DNA of 64,000 bases from contig CAJOFL010000006.1 in assembly GCA_905233895.1 (NCBI GenBank), positions 1 to 64,000 of the forward strand, in the 5' to 3' direction. How positions within the stretch are numbered: position 1 is the first letter of the stretch; every line of letters begins with the position of its first letter. The notes beneath the pieces are model-generated. The model had not been told where the DNA came from. It searched no databases and was given only the letters and a program-made list of their open reading frames with translations. The translations under genes were made by a program, and so were the position numbers. Positions 34,523-43,782 of this stretch are shown here, in pieces. Source of the DNA: an uncultured Bacteroidales bacterium (GTDB lineage: Bacteria > Bacteroidota > Bacteroidia > Bacteroidales > P3).

Positions 34523-36400
34523 CTAGCGAGCAAAGGTAAGTAATAAAACTGAAATATCTGCAGGTGAGACACCACTGATGCGTGAAGCCTGACCAATAGA
34601 GACCGGATGATACCGATTGAGTTTTTCACGGCACTCATAACTCAAGGCCGATAAAGTGAAATAGTCAAAGTCGGGAGGCAAGACCACATTTTCGAACTTC
34701 ATGATACGACTAGCCACCTCCTGCTCTTTTTCGATATACCGTTGATACTTAATGGTTGTCTCCACCTCTTGGTGCACCTCCTGTCGCAGGTCTAAAGGCA
34801 ACGCCGCAACCGCTGAAGAAAGTTCAGGAGACAATCCCTCAAGATCAGCAAGCGATAGTTCAGGACGCAACAACAGCGATGAAAGCCGGACTTTATGACT
34901 CAAAGGAGCGGAACAATGTTTTTCAAGCCAACCATTAGCTTGTGATGGCACAACCGGAAGATCTTCCACGACACGTATCAATTCACCAATCAGCTTCTGC
35001 TTCTCCTCGACGCGATGCATACGATAGTCGTCAGCCAAGCCAATAGCATGCGCTAACGGAGTAAGTCTCTGGTCAGCATTATCCTGTCGAAGCAAGATAC
35101 GATATTCGGCACGCGAAGTAAACATACGATAAGGCTCGTCAACCCCCTTGCTCACAAGATCGTCTATCAACACGCCAATATATGCCTGTGAACGATTAAG
35201 CACAAAAGCCCCTTTACCACTCAACTTGAGGGCCGCATTAATACCTGCCATTAACCCTTGACACGCCGCTTCCTCATAACCAGTAGTGCCATTAATCTGG
35301 CCCGCAAAAAACAGATTCTCCACAAGTTCGGTCTCAAGAGTGTAACCCAACTGTGTAGGCGGGAAAAAATCATACTCGATAGCATAACCAGGCTTAAAGA
35401 TTCTCGCATTCTCAAAACCCTCAATAGTGCGAAGAGCAACCAACTGAACATCCAACGGAAGCGATGAAGAGAATCCATTCAGATACCAACTCTGCGAATA
35501 CCACCCCTCCGGTTCAACAAACAACTGATGATGATCCTTGTCAGAAAAGCGATCTATCTTATCCTCTATTGAAGGACAGTAACGAGGTCCACGCCCCTGA
35601 ATACGACCTGTAAACATCGGCGAGCGAGAAAATCCCGTGCGTAAAATTTCGTGAGTTGCCAGATTTGTATTTGCCAGAAAACATGACCGTTGGTGAGTAA
35701 GTGGGATAGTATCGGAAAACGAGAATTTGGCAGGATTGAAGTCGCCAGGCTGCTCCACAAGCTTAGAGAAATCAATAGTACGACCATCGACACGAACAGG
35801 TGTACCTGTCTTCAAGCGCTGAACTTCAAAACCCATATTGCGCAACTGATCCGAAAGTCCGACCGCAGGAGCCTCCCCCACCCTACCTCCTTGCCATGAA
35901 TCCTCACCTACATATATAGTACCATTAAGGAAAGTGCCATTGGTGAGAACAACCGCACAAGCAGGGATAGTATGCCCCATTCGTGTAACAACACCCGATA
36001 CAGCATTACCACTAAAAACAAGCGAAACAACCTCGTCCTGCCACATTGAAAGACCAGGAATGGACTCAAGAACCCGACGCCAATTGGCAGAGAAGAGCAT
36101 CCTATCGCATTGCGCCCGAGGACTCCACATGGCCGGTCCTTTTGAACGATTCAACATCCGGAATTGGATTGCTGACCTATCGGTGACAATACCAGACCAG
36201 CCTCCCAACGCATCAATTTCACGAACTATTTGCCCCTTAGCGACACCACCCATCGCAGGATTACAGGACATCTGACAGATATTATCGAGCACCTGTGTAA
36301 TAAGAAGCACCTTGGCACCCATTTTGGCAGCGGCAGCGGCAGCCTCTGCTCCAGCATGCCCAGCTCCAACAACAATAATATCGTATGGCTCAAATATCAT
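34523..36400 (-). CDS. mnmG: tRNA uridine-5-carboxymethylaminomethyl modification enzyme MnmG
   Basis: 625 residues, full length. With MnmE it installs the cmnm5 group on U34 of tRNAs reading NNA/NNG codons, including the tRNA-Lys(UUU) encoded here at 17454. FAD motif IIVVGAGHAGAEAAAAAAKMG at the N-terminus, SCNPAMGGVAKGQIVREIDALGG at about 46-68, GTFLNGTIYVG in the middle and the second FAD motif FAGQINGTTGYEEAACQGL at about 370. The C-terminal helical domain is intact. It follows ybeY by 12 bases. Confidence 0.97.
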   Translation of the reverse strand: MIFEPYDIIVVGAGHAGAEAAAAAAKMGAKVLLITQVLDNICQMSCNPAMGGVAKGQIVREIDALGGWSGIVTDRSAIQFRMLNRSKGPAMWSPRAQCDRMLFSANWRRVLESIPGLSMWQDEVVSLVFSGNAVSGVVTRMGHTIPACAVVLTNGTFLNGTIYVGEDSWQGGRVGEAPAVGLSDQLRNMGFEVQRLKTGTPVRVDGRTIDFSKLVEQPGDFNPAKFSFSDTIPLTHQRSCFLANTNLATHEILRTGFSRSPMFTGRIQGRGPRYCPSIEDKIDRFSDKDHHQLFVEPEGWYSQSWYLNGFSSSLPLDVQLVALRTIEGFENARIFKPGYAIEYDFFPPTQLGYTLETELVENLFFAGQINGTTGYEEAACQGLMAGINAALKLSGKGAFVLNRSQAYIGVLIDDLVSKGVDEPYRMFTSRAEYRILLRQDNADQRLTPLAHAIGLADDYRMHRVEEKQKLIGELIRVVEDLPVVPSQANGWLEKHCSAPLSHKVRLSSLLLRPELSLADLEGLSPELSSAVAALPLDLRQEVHQEVETTIKYQRYIEKEQEVASRIMKFENVVLPPDFDYFTLSALSYECREKLNRYHPVSIGQASRISGVSPADISVLLLTFAR

Positions 36401-36412
36401 GTTTTATGCAAC

Positions 36413-36844
36413 TTATACTATCTGTTCCTCGCGAAACAACGATAATGCACCATCCTCCAATCGACGCATCTCGCGAGCCTCCTCATCAGTTTTATCACCC
36501 TGACCAAGGAGATGAAGCACACCGTGGACAATCACTCTACGAAGTTCCTGCTCAAAGGGAACAGCAAATTTAGAGGCATTCTCCCCCACCCTATCTACAC
36601 TGATGAAGATATCTCCAGAGATAAGTCCACCAGCCACATAATCGAAAGTAATAATATCAGTATACGTGTCATGATTGAGGTACTGCTGATTTACTTTGAG
36701 AAGGTATTCGTCGTCACAAAAGAGATAGTTAATATTACCAACCGACTTGCCACGAAGACTAATAACTTTTGAGAGCCATTTAACAACTTTTTGTGGTTCG
36801 TCAAGTTCAAAATTCACAGATTGGACAGAAAAACGAATGGACAT
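36413..36844 (-). CDS. ybeY: Endoribonuclease YbeY
   Basis: 143 residues. Zinc-dependent RNase for 16S rRNA 3'-end maturation and ribosome quality control. HTDIITFDY-like segment (DTYTDIITFDYVAGG at about 59) and the zinc motif HGVLHLLGQGDKTDEEA at about 110-126, where three residues normally chelate zinc (H3xH5xH pattern). Here the third position reads as Asp/Gly-Asp, as in many Bacteroidota. Co-transcribed with mnmG. A palindrome lies upstream at 36858-36874. Confidence 0.9.
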   Translation of the reverse strand: MSIRFSVQSVNFELDEPQKVVKWLSKVISLRGKSVGNINYLFCDDEYLLKVNQQYLNHDTYTDIITFDYVAGGLISGDIFISVDRVGENASKFAVPFEQELRRVIVHGVLHLLGQGDKTDEEAREMRRLEDGALSLFREEQIV

Positions 36845-36857
36845 GTTTATATATAAT

Positions 36858-36874
36858 ATACTGAATTACAGTAT
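36858..36874. promoter_or_regulatory. Small palindrome upstream of ybeY
   Basis: ATACTG-aatta-CAGTAT, 14 bases before the ybeY start. TGAATTA (36862-36868) and TAATTCA (36877-36883) form a second overlapping dyad. Possible operator of the ybeY-mnmG unit. Nothing else is seen in 36845-36976. Confidence 0.35.
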
Positions 36875-36976
36875 TATAATTCATATTATAGACCTTTTCT
36901 TCCTCAAAATAAAGCCCCTTCAAATCGTAGAACAAGTAATTGGTACAACCATAAGCGACGCAAAACGAGGAATCGT

Positions 36977-37432
36977 TCAAGCCGCAACAACGGCAAAATG
37001 CTGCCGAAGTACTGACACTCGCTCAAGGGCATCGGCTGGATCAATACCTTCGACGACAAATTCGAGCCTCACCTGTCGACCGCCTTCGGAATATGACATA
37101 TTGTCGGCAAGTGACCGCATGACAAAAATACCCTCACCAGAGATCTGCTCATCATCTGGGAGATTACCATATTGATAGAAGTCGAAACCTATCCCCTGAT
37201 CGGCAACCTCAGTGAAAATACCGCCGCGGCAAGTACCAAAAGCCAGAGAAACCGTCTTGGTAACATCATTGTGATTGCCATGTACAATAGCATTTTCAAC
37301 AGCATGCAAGGTGGCGACGCTTACGGCAGAGTAGTAGCGACCAACATTGCATTCACGACAAAAATGAAACAAACGTTCCTCAACTATAGGAAGGTTAGCC
37401 TTATCCGACTGGATTTCAAACGATTCTATCAT
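36977..37432 (-). CDS. RsbW-type ATP-binding regulatory kinase
   Basis: 151 residues, HATPase_c_2 fold. N-box AVENAIVHGN at about 44-53, G1 box EVADQGIGFDFYQ at about 77 and G2-like GEGIFVMRSLADNMSY at about 99. Such small histidine-kinase-like proteins act as anti-sigma factors or partner-switching kinases toward STAS antagonists. No STAS gene or sigma gene is adjacent; the nearest sigma gene is 3 kb upstream on the same strand, beyond the BspA gene. Confidence 0.85.
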   Translation of the reverse strand: MIESFEIQSDKANLPIVEERLFHFCRECNVGRYYSAVSVATLHAVENAIVHGNHNDVTKTVSLAFGTCRGGIFTEVADQGIGFDFYQYGNLPDDEQISGEGIFVMRSLADNMSYSEGGRQVRLEFVVEGIDPADALERVSVLRQHFAVVAA

Positions 37433-37532
37433 AATGAACTCGGAATATTTCGGCTACAAATTTACTGAAAAATGCCGAAACAATGCTAACCCCCACGAAA
37501 ATATTTTCAACAAATTATTGTTAAACAACAGG

Positions 37533-39314
37533 CTACAACAACACAACCTTGCTGGTTGTAATTCCATCGGCAGTGTGAATGCGGAGGTAATATGCACCGC
37601 GTTCAAGGCAACTGACATCTAATTCTACGCGGTTGCTAAAAATAGCCTGACGAATAATAGATTGACCAAGAAAGTTGACAAGTTCAATACAACTGCCATC
37701 TTGTATGCCATGTATTATCACGCGTTCTGTTGCAGGATTAGGATATACGATTATATCACCCCCCGAGGCAATATCTATACCATTACAGTTCTCATAGTAT
37801 ATACCCTCAAAAAGCCCCCAATAAGTGTCGGCGAGAAATGCATCGATGCTACAGCAAGGTATAATTATACTATCTACCGTAGCATCGACCAGGCAACCAT
37901 AATCGGCTCCATATTCCAGCGTGGTAAGGGAAACAGGAGGTTCGCTGTTCATCAATCGCAGCGATTCAAGATGATGACCCGTGAAAGCCTCCGGCTCTAT
38001 AGTGTCGACTGGGGCTGAGAAGGCAACCCGACGCAACGTTCCGTCATAATAGCCATTGAAAGCGCCGGCCCTAACTGACCGCAGCGTGGCTGGCAGATAA
38101 AGTTCCTCAAACGAGCATCCACCAAATGCAAACGAATCTATTACAGCCACGTTATTGCCCCACGTAATATGCGACAAGGCGGTGCTGCCAAAGAATGCAG
38201 AATTGGGGATGGTATGCAAGCCATCCGGTATCTCAATATATGTCAAGTTGGTGCAATATTCAAAGCAACCATGCCCCATAGTATCCAAAGAAGCTGGCAT
38301 ACCGACCCGAATCAGCGACTCACAGTCAACAAATGCGTATTCGTCTATAAATGACACACTATTCGGCAGGTCAATGTACATCAGAGAACTGTTCTCAAAA
38401 GCATTCTCGTTAATAACAGTCACACCATCGGGAACGTGAACATATCTAATGTTGTTGTTGCCACCAAATCCACCCACAACTCTGAGTGACGCAGGCAGGA
38501 ATATGGAATCTACACTCTTGTGGCACGATACAAGCGTGTCGCCGCCCGAAGAGTAGATCATCATCCCATCCATATAGTAATGGCTGTTCCCACTAGCGAT
38601 AGAAAGAGTGTTGAGGGCGGTGCAACCCTCAAAAAGATTTGAGCCAACAAACGACACCGTCGAGGGAATAGTAATATTGCTTAGGGTGCTAGCGAACATA
38701 AAAGCACCGTAACCAATGCTTGAAACACCCTCGTGTATAGTCACGCTCGAAAGCGAGTGGCTGTAGGCAAAAGAAAAACGTCCGATATGCTGCGTGGACG
38801 GCGGCAGGACGACCGAGCCACTTTTACCAGCTGGATACTGCACAAGCGTAGTGGTGTCTTTGCTAAACAGAAGCCCATCAACCGTACAGTAGTTAGAGTT
38901 ATCCTCCGACACAATGATGTAGGTCAAATTCAATGCCGATAGCGCCATCTCATCGATTTCCGTTACCGAGGCGGGAATATAAATGGCCGTCGGCCCAGTG
39001 GCAAGAAGGAAACATTGCGTTTTTATTCTTGTGATAGAGGTAGGGATAGACACACTGGAGAGATTGGCCCTGTAAAACGCCAGTTCACCCAATGCCACTA
39101 CATCATACGTGACGCCGCCATACGTTACCGTAGACGGCACAGTGAAATTGCCACCATAAGGACTTCCCGACCACCGCATGGTTAATTCCACAGTGTGGTC
39201 TGCTTCCGAAAGCACATTATATGCCCTGCCGCCAGTCTCGAAATGCTGCGCCACAAGGGCGGAAGGAAGGCATAGTACCGCCAGAGCGGCGAAAAAGCGA
39301 AATGTTTTTTTCAT
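37533..39314 (-). CDS. BspA-type leucine-rich-repeat surface protein with T9SS tail
   Basis: 593 residues. Signal peptide (MKKTFRFFAALAVLCLPSALVAQ), then about 12 LRR_5 (BspA/Treponema-type) repeats of about 23 residues with cores such as LSSVSIPTSITRI, LTYIEIPDGLHTIPNSAFFG and LSNITIPSTVSFVG. The last ~80 residues are a T9SS sorting domain (IIVYPNPATERVIIHG...NFLGQSIIR...ERGAYYLRI). Family members bind host proteins or co-aggregate. It starts 29 bases after the sensor gene of the sigma locus, so it is probably a member, and possibly the target, of that locus. Confidence 0.9.
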   Translation of the reverse strand: MKKTFRFFAALAVLCLPSALVAQHFETGGRAYNVLSEADHTVELTMRWSGSPYGGNFTVPSTVTYGGVTYDVVALGELAFYRANLSSVSIPTSITRIKTQCFLLATGPTAIYIPASVTEIDEMALSALNLTYIIVSEDNSNYCTVDGLLFSKDTTTLVQYPAGKSGSVVLPPSTQHIGRFSFAYSHSLSSVTIHEGVSSIGYGAFMFASTLSNITIPSTVSFVGSNLFEGCTALNTLSIASGNSHYYMDGMMIYSSGGDTLVSCHKSVDSIFLPASLRVVGGFGGNNNIRYVHVPDGVTVINENAFENSSLMYIDLPNSVSFIDEYAFVDCESLIRVGMPASLDTMGHGCFEYCTNLTYIEIPDGLHTIPNSAFFGSTALSHITWGNNVAVIDSFAFGGCSFEELYLPATLRSVRAGAFNGYYDGTLRRVAFSAPVDTIEPEAFTGHHLESLRLMNSEPPVSLTTLEYGADYGCLVDATVDSIIIPCCSIDAFLADTYWGLFEGIYYENCNGIDIASGGDIIVYPNPATERVIIHGIQDGSCIELVNFLGQSIIRQAIFSNRVELDVSCLERGAYYLRIHTADGITTSKVVLL

Positions 39315-39343
39315 ATCTTACAATTATTTTGTTGTACGTTCAA

Positions 39344-40468
39344 TCAAAACCCGTTACCCCAATAATGATAAGAGCCGCCTACAGGGGCGCTGTTGCGCAG
39401 AGGTGCAGACACCTTGATGGCCGGACTATCACCAACCTGAACCAGGAAAGCACTGGTATGGTGAAAACTCATGCCATTGCCAATACTGATACGGCACTGT
39501 CCGTTGCATAGTTCGGAAGTTATCAGGCGACCCTCGAAGTCGTAGACACGCACAACCTCGCCGTAAACGCCCTCCACAATAAGGTAATTACCATTGAACT
39601 TGATGGTAGCATGTGATGATATGGGCAAAAGCGGTGCCTCGCAGGTGTCGACTATGGTATCAAACCAATCCCAGCAGTGGGCAATACGGTAAGCGGTACC
39701 ACTGCGACAGGGAACCGCAAGAACGGCCTCCTGTGGAACCTCCCAGAAACACCACTCACCAATAATCTTCGGCGGAGTTTCCGGCAGTGCAATAAGGCTG
39801 TCGAGACGCGAGCAGCCGCAAAATGCATCAAGCCCAATGGTTGTCAGGGTAGGGGGAAGTGTGACAGAACGGAGTTCACGGCAATCGGCTAACGCACTGT
39901 CGGCCAATGCGGTGACAGAATAACGGAGTCCGTCATGCTCCACCGAAGCGGGCAGCACCAAGGCCCCTTCGGGGTGCGCGGAGGAACCTTGGACGCTGAC
40001 GCTCACGGATTTTGCAACCATAAGGACCTTGCAGAAGAGGGAGTCGCCCGACGACAACTGCACGACAAAATCCCACCGCGGCAAGGGCTCCATGGCGGCC
40101 ATTTTTGGCCCCTCTGCAAGCTCGACATGATCGATCGGTAGAACTGACAGGGCCACGGCGGAATCGACCTCCAGGGGTTTTATTTCCTTTTCGCGCTGTG
40201 CAGAGGGCGGGGTAGGGGATACGGGCTCGGAAACAGGGGTCCCCTTGGAGTGAAACACGGCATGACGAAGGTCCGGAACCGTAGTCATGGCCACGGCGGA
40301 AAGTGTCACTAGCAGCAACAGCGAGGCCAACGCCCGCTTTGCAAAGCGTGCATACCCCACACGACACTGGCACCATTGCTCGAGGCCGTCGGTCATTTCG
40401 CGCTGCAAATCGTCGGCATCGAAGTCATGTAGGCGGTTGATCAGGTTATTAATATCATTGTCATTCAT
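39344..40468 (-). CDS. Single-pass membrane sensor/anti-sigma-like protein with BspA-like repeat region
   Basis: 374 residues. Cytoplasmic N-terminus of about 45 residues (DINNLINRLHDFDADDLQRE), one membrane helix (about 46-63, LASLLLLVTLSAVAMTTV), a Pro/Glu-rich spacer, an LRR_5-like region (about 166-280, SVTLPPTLTTIGLDAFCGC) and a C-terminal module (about 291-353, VRVYDFEGRLITSELCNGQ) resembling a T9SS sorting fold. The helix and C-terminal module match the membrane-fused sigma factor at 48802-49764 (ICNGICTF, VVPQWRKALFG versus TVPDLRHAVFH). It overlaps the sigma gene by eight bases. Anti-sigma activity is inferred, not shown. Confidence 0.75.
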   Translation of the reverse strand: MNDNDINNLINRLHDFDADDLQREMTDGLEQWCQCRVGYARFAKRALASLLLLVTLSAVAMTTVPDLRHAVFHSKGTPVSEPVSPTPPSAQREKEIKPLEVDSAVALSVLPIDHVELAEGPKMAAMEPLPRWDFVVQLSSGDSLFCKVLMVAKSVSVSVQGSSAHPEGALVLPASVEHDGLRYSVTALADSALADCRELRSVTLPPTLTTIGLDAFCGCSRLDSLIALPETPPKIIGEWCFWEVPQEAVLAVPCRSGTAYRIAHCWDWFDTIVDTCEAPLLPISSHATIKFNGNYLIVEGVYGEVVRVYDFEGRLITSELCNGQCRISIGNGMSFHHTSAFLVQVGDSPAIKVSAPLRNSAPVGGSYHYWGNGF

Positions 40469-40946
40469 GTCTATTCAAGTCACGTAAACGTTTAATCACA
40501 CGGTGTAGACGCTGGTAGACGGCATCGCGACCGATCCCGATATGGGCAGCGATTTCGGCGGCAGAGTAGCCTTCGAGGCGGAGCCTGACTATGGTGGAGT
40601 CGGGTTCGGCGAGGGAAGCCACAAGATCGGCGACAACCTCGGCCTCGGAACTGCCGGAATCGGCTATGGTTTCGGCCATATCGGGCGTCAACGGCTGGTA
40701 GGCGGGCTGCCGGCCACGGTGCAGGTGGTTAAGGGTACGACGGGTGTTGAGTGTCACCCAGGAACGTTCCTCGCGCTGGCTGGCGCCTGGCCGCAAGCTC
40801 CCAAAATGTTCCCAAAGGTCGGAGACAACCTCCTGAACCAGATCGCGGCAACGCTCCCAGTCGCCGCCGGCATAGCGCCAACAGAGCGCCCACACACGGC
40901 TGCGGTGACGCATCAGGAGGTCGGAGTATGCACTATGACGGTCCAT
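40461..40946 (-). CDS. ECF-type RNA polymerase sigma factor
   Basis: 161 residues. Sigma-2 region (HRSRVWALCWRYAGGDWERC, RDLVQEVVSDLWEHF) at about 13-50 and sigma-4 helix-turn-helix (LEGYSAAEIAAHIGIGRDAV, then YQRLHRVIKRLR) at about 115-155, the normal ECF length. It is a clear paralogue of the first 157 residues of the fused protein at 48802-49764 (both MDR, RHR..VW..CW, LRLEGY, RDAVYQRLHR). The upstream 32-base element at 40957-40988 is shared with that gene and is probably an autoregulated promoter. Confidence 0.9.
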   Translation of the reverse strand: MDRHSAYSDLLMRHRSRVWALCWRYAGGDWERCRDLVQEVVSDLWEHFGSLRPGASQREERSWVTLNTRRTLNHLHRGRQPAYQPLTPDMAETIADSGSSEAEVVADLVASLAEPDSTIVRLRLEGYSAAEIAAHIGIGRDAVYQRLHRVIKRLRDLNRHE

Positions 40947-40956
40947 CTATAACAAT

Positions 40957-40988
40957 ATAATACCCACTTTTTTGCCGAAATCTGACAT
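40957..40988 (-). promoter_or_regulatory. Shared ECF sigma-locus promoter element, copy 1
   Basis: Minus-strand block reading ATGTCAGATTT (40988-40978), then CGGC plus six A, then GTGGGTATTAT (40967-40957), ending 10 bases before the sigma start. It matches the block at 49785-49816 at 27 of 32 positions with no gap. The layout, a conserved upstream box and a conserved downstream box around an A-run, fits an ECF -35/-10 promoter. Confidence 0.7.
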
Positions 40989-41138
40989 CACAGGTACAAA
41001 ATTACGAAAAAAATTACGCCGAAAACAACCACCCAATGCAATAAAATGGCAGAACCAGCGTTATTTCACTGATTCTAAATCCATTCCAACAACAGAAAAC
41101 AATCTCTAGGTTTTACTCAACCAACCTTTACTCAACCT

Positions 41139-41318
41139 CTATACATCGCCCTGTTTTCGCCTTGTATGTGCTTTGTGTTCATCACACGAACCGGCATAAG
41201 GGCAGTTGCCACAGCCACAACCGCAGCCGCCTTTCCCCTTGCCAAGGTACACTATCCGACGCACCAAAAAGAAGGCTGCGACGGCAACGGCAAGTATCAC
41301 TATGATTTTCTCCAGCAT
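41139..41318 (-). CDS. FeoB-associated Cys-rich membrane protein
   Basis: 59 residues from ATG 41318. One membrane helix (IIVILAVAVAAFFLVRRIVY) followed by a Cys-rich tail (GGCGCGCGNCPYAGSC). Small proteins of this build regularly follow feoB in Bacteroidota and are presumed to bind or shuttle Fe2+ at the transporter. It starts two bases after the feoB stop. The stretch 40989-41138 upstream of the neighbouring sigma locus holds only an 11-base direct repeat (TTTACTCAACC at 41112 and 41127). Confidence 0.85.
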   Translation of the reverse strand: MLEKIIVILAVAVAAFFLVRRIVYLGKGKGGCGCGCGNCPYAGSCDEHKAHTRRKQGDV

Positions 41319-41320
41319 AA

Positions 41321-43756
41321 TCAAATCAATAGGCTGCCGATTTGGAAGAACAATGTGCTGACTATCCAGGCCAAGCCTATGGTGTAGGCCACCGTGAATA
41401 GCGCCCATTTCCACTTGCCACTCTCGTTCTTGATGGCAACAATGGTCGAGACGCAAGGCATGTAGAGCAGTATGAAGAGCAGCATCGAGGCGGCGCTCAG
41501 GGGAGTCATGTTGTCGCGTATGAGTTGCGAGATGCGGCTCTCATTCTCAGTGTCCTCAAAGTCTTCCTCCAGCATCTCGGCCTCGTCGGCAGTGGTGGCA
41601 TAGAGTACAGCCATGGTGCTGGCAACAACCTCCTTGGCGCCGGCGCCGGCCAGCAACGACACGCTTTGGCGCCAGTCGAAGCCACAGGGGCGCATGGCCG
41701 GCTCTATAGTCTTGCCAATCCTAGCCATATACGAGTTCTCAGCCTGCACAATACGGTCCTCGTGGGTGGGGTAGTAGCTCAACGCCCATACAATTATCGA
41801 GGCCCCGAGGATGATGGTACCCATCTTCTTGAGATATTCTTTGCCTTTCTCCCATGTGTGACGCAGTACGGCTTTGGCAGTCGGCATGCGATAGGGCGGT
41901 AGTTCCATGACGAAAGGCAGGCTATCGCCCTTGACGAAGAAGCGGCTGAAGAGCTTGGCCATCAGCACTGCCATAATCATGCCCAGTAGGTAGAGACCCA
42001 TCAGCACGAAGGCGGCCCACTTGCTGAAGAAGGCACTCACAAGTATCACATACACGGGTATCCTCGCCGAGCAGCTCATCATCGGGATGACCAGCATGGT
42101 GAGCAACCTCGACTTGCGGTCTTCGATGGTGCGCGTGGCCATGATGGCGGGCACGTTGCAGCCGAAGCCCATAATCATCGGTATGAAGCTCTTGCCATGC
42201 AACCCCATCTTGTGCATCAGTTTGTCCATGATGAAGGCGGCGCGAGCCATATAGCCGCTGTCTTCCATAAAGGATATGAAGAGATAGAGTATCAAGATAT
42301 TGGGCAGGAACACCAGCACCGACCCCACGCCTGCGATGATGCCGTCGCAGACGAGGCTCTTCAGCGGCCCGTCGCTCATGGCGCTTCCCACCAATTCGCC
42401 CAGCCAGCCGAACAGCGCCTCGAGCCAATCCATGGGGTACTGTCCTATGGCGAAGGTGCAGAAGAAGGTAATGAACATCACCACCAGAAACACGGGATAA
42501 CCCAGCCAGCGGTGGGTCACAATAGCGTCAATCTTGTCGGTCTTCGCGTGCAGGGTGCTCTTCTCGTTCTTCTCATAGCATTCGGCCAATGCTCCGCGCA
42601 CAAAGGCATATTTGGCGTCGGTAATAGCGCTCTCGATGTCCTGATGAGGGTGCGGGTCGTTGGCGTGGGCCTCACGCACATGCTCGGCATCGTCCACCGT
42701 GTGGCGGTTGCTTTTCAGGTACTCCTCGGCAATCTCGTCGCGCATCTTCAGTACACTGCCGTCGGGGTCGCGCTCGGCGGTGTATTTCTCCAGCTGCGTG
42801 TCGTTCTCCAACAACTTGATGGCCAAGAAACGTGTCGAGAGCGTGTCGCTGAAGCCATGCCCATAGAGCTCGGTACGCAGCCTCTTGATGCTGTCCTCCA
42901 ATACCTTGCCGTGGTTCACATGTATATGGCGGGTCACTTCGTCACGACCTTCGAACACCTCGATTATCTTGTCGAAAAGCTTGCCTATTCCATCGCCGTT
43001 GCGGCCGGTGGTGGGCACGATGGGCATACCTAGCAGGGTGCTCAGCTGCCCTATGTCCAGCTTGTCGCCGCTGCGCTGCAGTTCGTCGTACATGTTCAGC
43101 GCCATCACCATAGTGATGTCCATGTCGATGAGCTGCGAGGTGAGGTATAGGTTGCGCTCCAGATTGCTACTGTCGACCACGTTGAGGATAATGTCGGGGT
43201 TTTTCTCGATGATGTGTTTGCGCACGTAAAGCTCTTCGGGCGAATAGGCCGAGAGCGAGTAGGTGCCCGGCAGGTCGACCAGGTTGAAGGTGTAGCCGCC
43301 ATGCTGGAAGGTGCCTACCTTCTCGTCGACGGTCACGCCGCTGTAGTTGCCCACTCGCTCGTGCGCATGGGCCGCGATATTAAAGATACTCGTCTTGCCG
43401 CAGTTAGGATTGCCCACAAGGGCAACATTGATGGTCTTAGCCCTTTCCTCAGCGATATGGTGCATGGCGTCGCACTCGGATGCATCCAGCGGCTTGTAGT
43501 CGTCGTGGTTGACTATCTCCTGCTCGGCCTCTTTCTCACTCACTATCTCCACCTTCTGCGCATCGCTGCGCCGCAGCGACACCTCGAAGTTCATGATATG
43601 GTATTTTATCGGGTCATTCAATGGGGCGTTGAGGACAGCCTCGACCGTCACACCTTTGATGAAACCCATCTCAATTATACGCTTGCGGAAAGCGCCGTGG
43701 CCCGCCACTCGGACTACAACTCCTTGCTCACCTGTCTGTAATTCAGATAGTAACAT
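41321..43756 (-). CDS. feoB: FeoA-FeoB fusion ferrous iron transporter
   Basis: 811 residues. Residues 1-75 are a FeoA SH3-like domain (MLLSELQTGEQGVVVRVAGH, IEMGFIKGVTVEAV). A GTPase domain follows with G1 NVALVGNPNCGKTSIFN, G2 region YSGVTVDEK and G3 LVDLPGTYSLSAYSPEE. The NFeoB helical region leads into the membrane domain with two Gate motifs (FLPNILILYLFISFMEDSGY, IPMIMGFGCNVPAIMATRTI). Takes up Fe2+, mainly under low oxygen. FeoA-FeoB fusions are usual in Bacteroidota. A good promoter lies at 43783-43813. Confidence 0.96.
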   Translation of the reverse strand: MLLSELQTGEQGVVVRVAGHGAFRKRIIEMGFIKGVTVEAVLNAPLNDPIKYHIMNFEVSLRRSDAQKVEIVSEKEAEQEIVNHDDYKPLDASECDAMHHIAEERAKTINVALVGNPNCGKTSIFNIAAHAHERVGNYSGVTVDEKVGTFQHGGYTFNLVDLPGTYSLSAYSPEELYVRKHIIEKNPDIILNVVDSSNLERNLYLTSQLIDMDITMVMALNMYDELQRSGDKLDIGQLSTLLGMPIVPTTGRNGDGIGKLFDKIIEVFEGRDEVTRHIHVNHGKVLEDSIKRLRTELYGHGFSDTLSTRFLAIKLLENDTQLEKYTAERDPDGSVLKMRDEIAEEYLKSNRHTVDDAEHVREAHANDPHPHQDIESAITDAKYAFVRGALAECYEKNEKSTLHAKTDKIDAIVTHRWLGYPVFLVVMFITFFCTFAIGQYPMDWLEALFGWLGELVGSAMSDGPLKSLVCDGIIAGVGSVLVFLPNILILYLFISFMEDSGYMARAAFIMDKLMHKMGLHGKSFIPMIMGFGCNVPAIMATRTIEDRKSRLLTMLVIPMMSCSARIPVYVILVSAFFSKWAAFVLMGLYLLGMIMAVLMAKLFSRFFVKGDSLPFVMELPPYRMPTAKAVLRHTWEKGKEYLKKMGTIILGASIIVWALSYYPTHEDRIVQAENSYMARIGKTIEPAMRPCGFDWRQSVSLLAGAGAKEVVASTMAVLYATTADEAEMLEEDFEDTENESRISQLIRDNMTPLSAASMLLFILLYMPCVSTIVAIKNESGKWKWALFTVAYTIGLAWIVSTLFFQIGSLLI

Positions 43757-43782
43757 GGTTTGCTGTATTAGTTTTCAATCTG

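Noticed and set aside
36423-36438. parS-like TGTTCCTCGCGAAACA at the end of ybeY
   Set aside because: Two to three mismatches to the consensus depending on the reference, and explained by the coding sequence.
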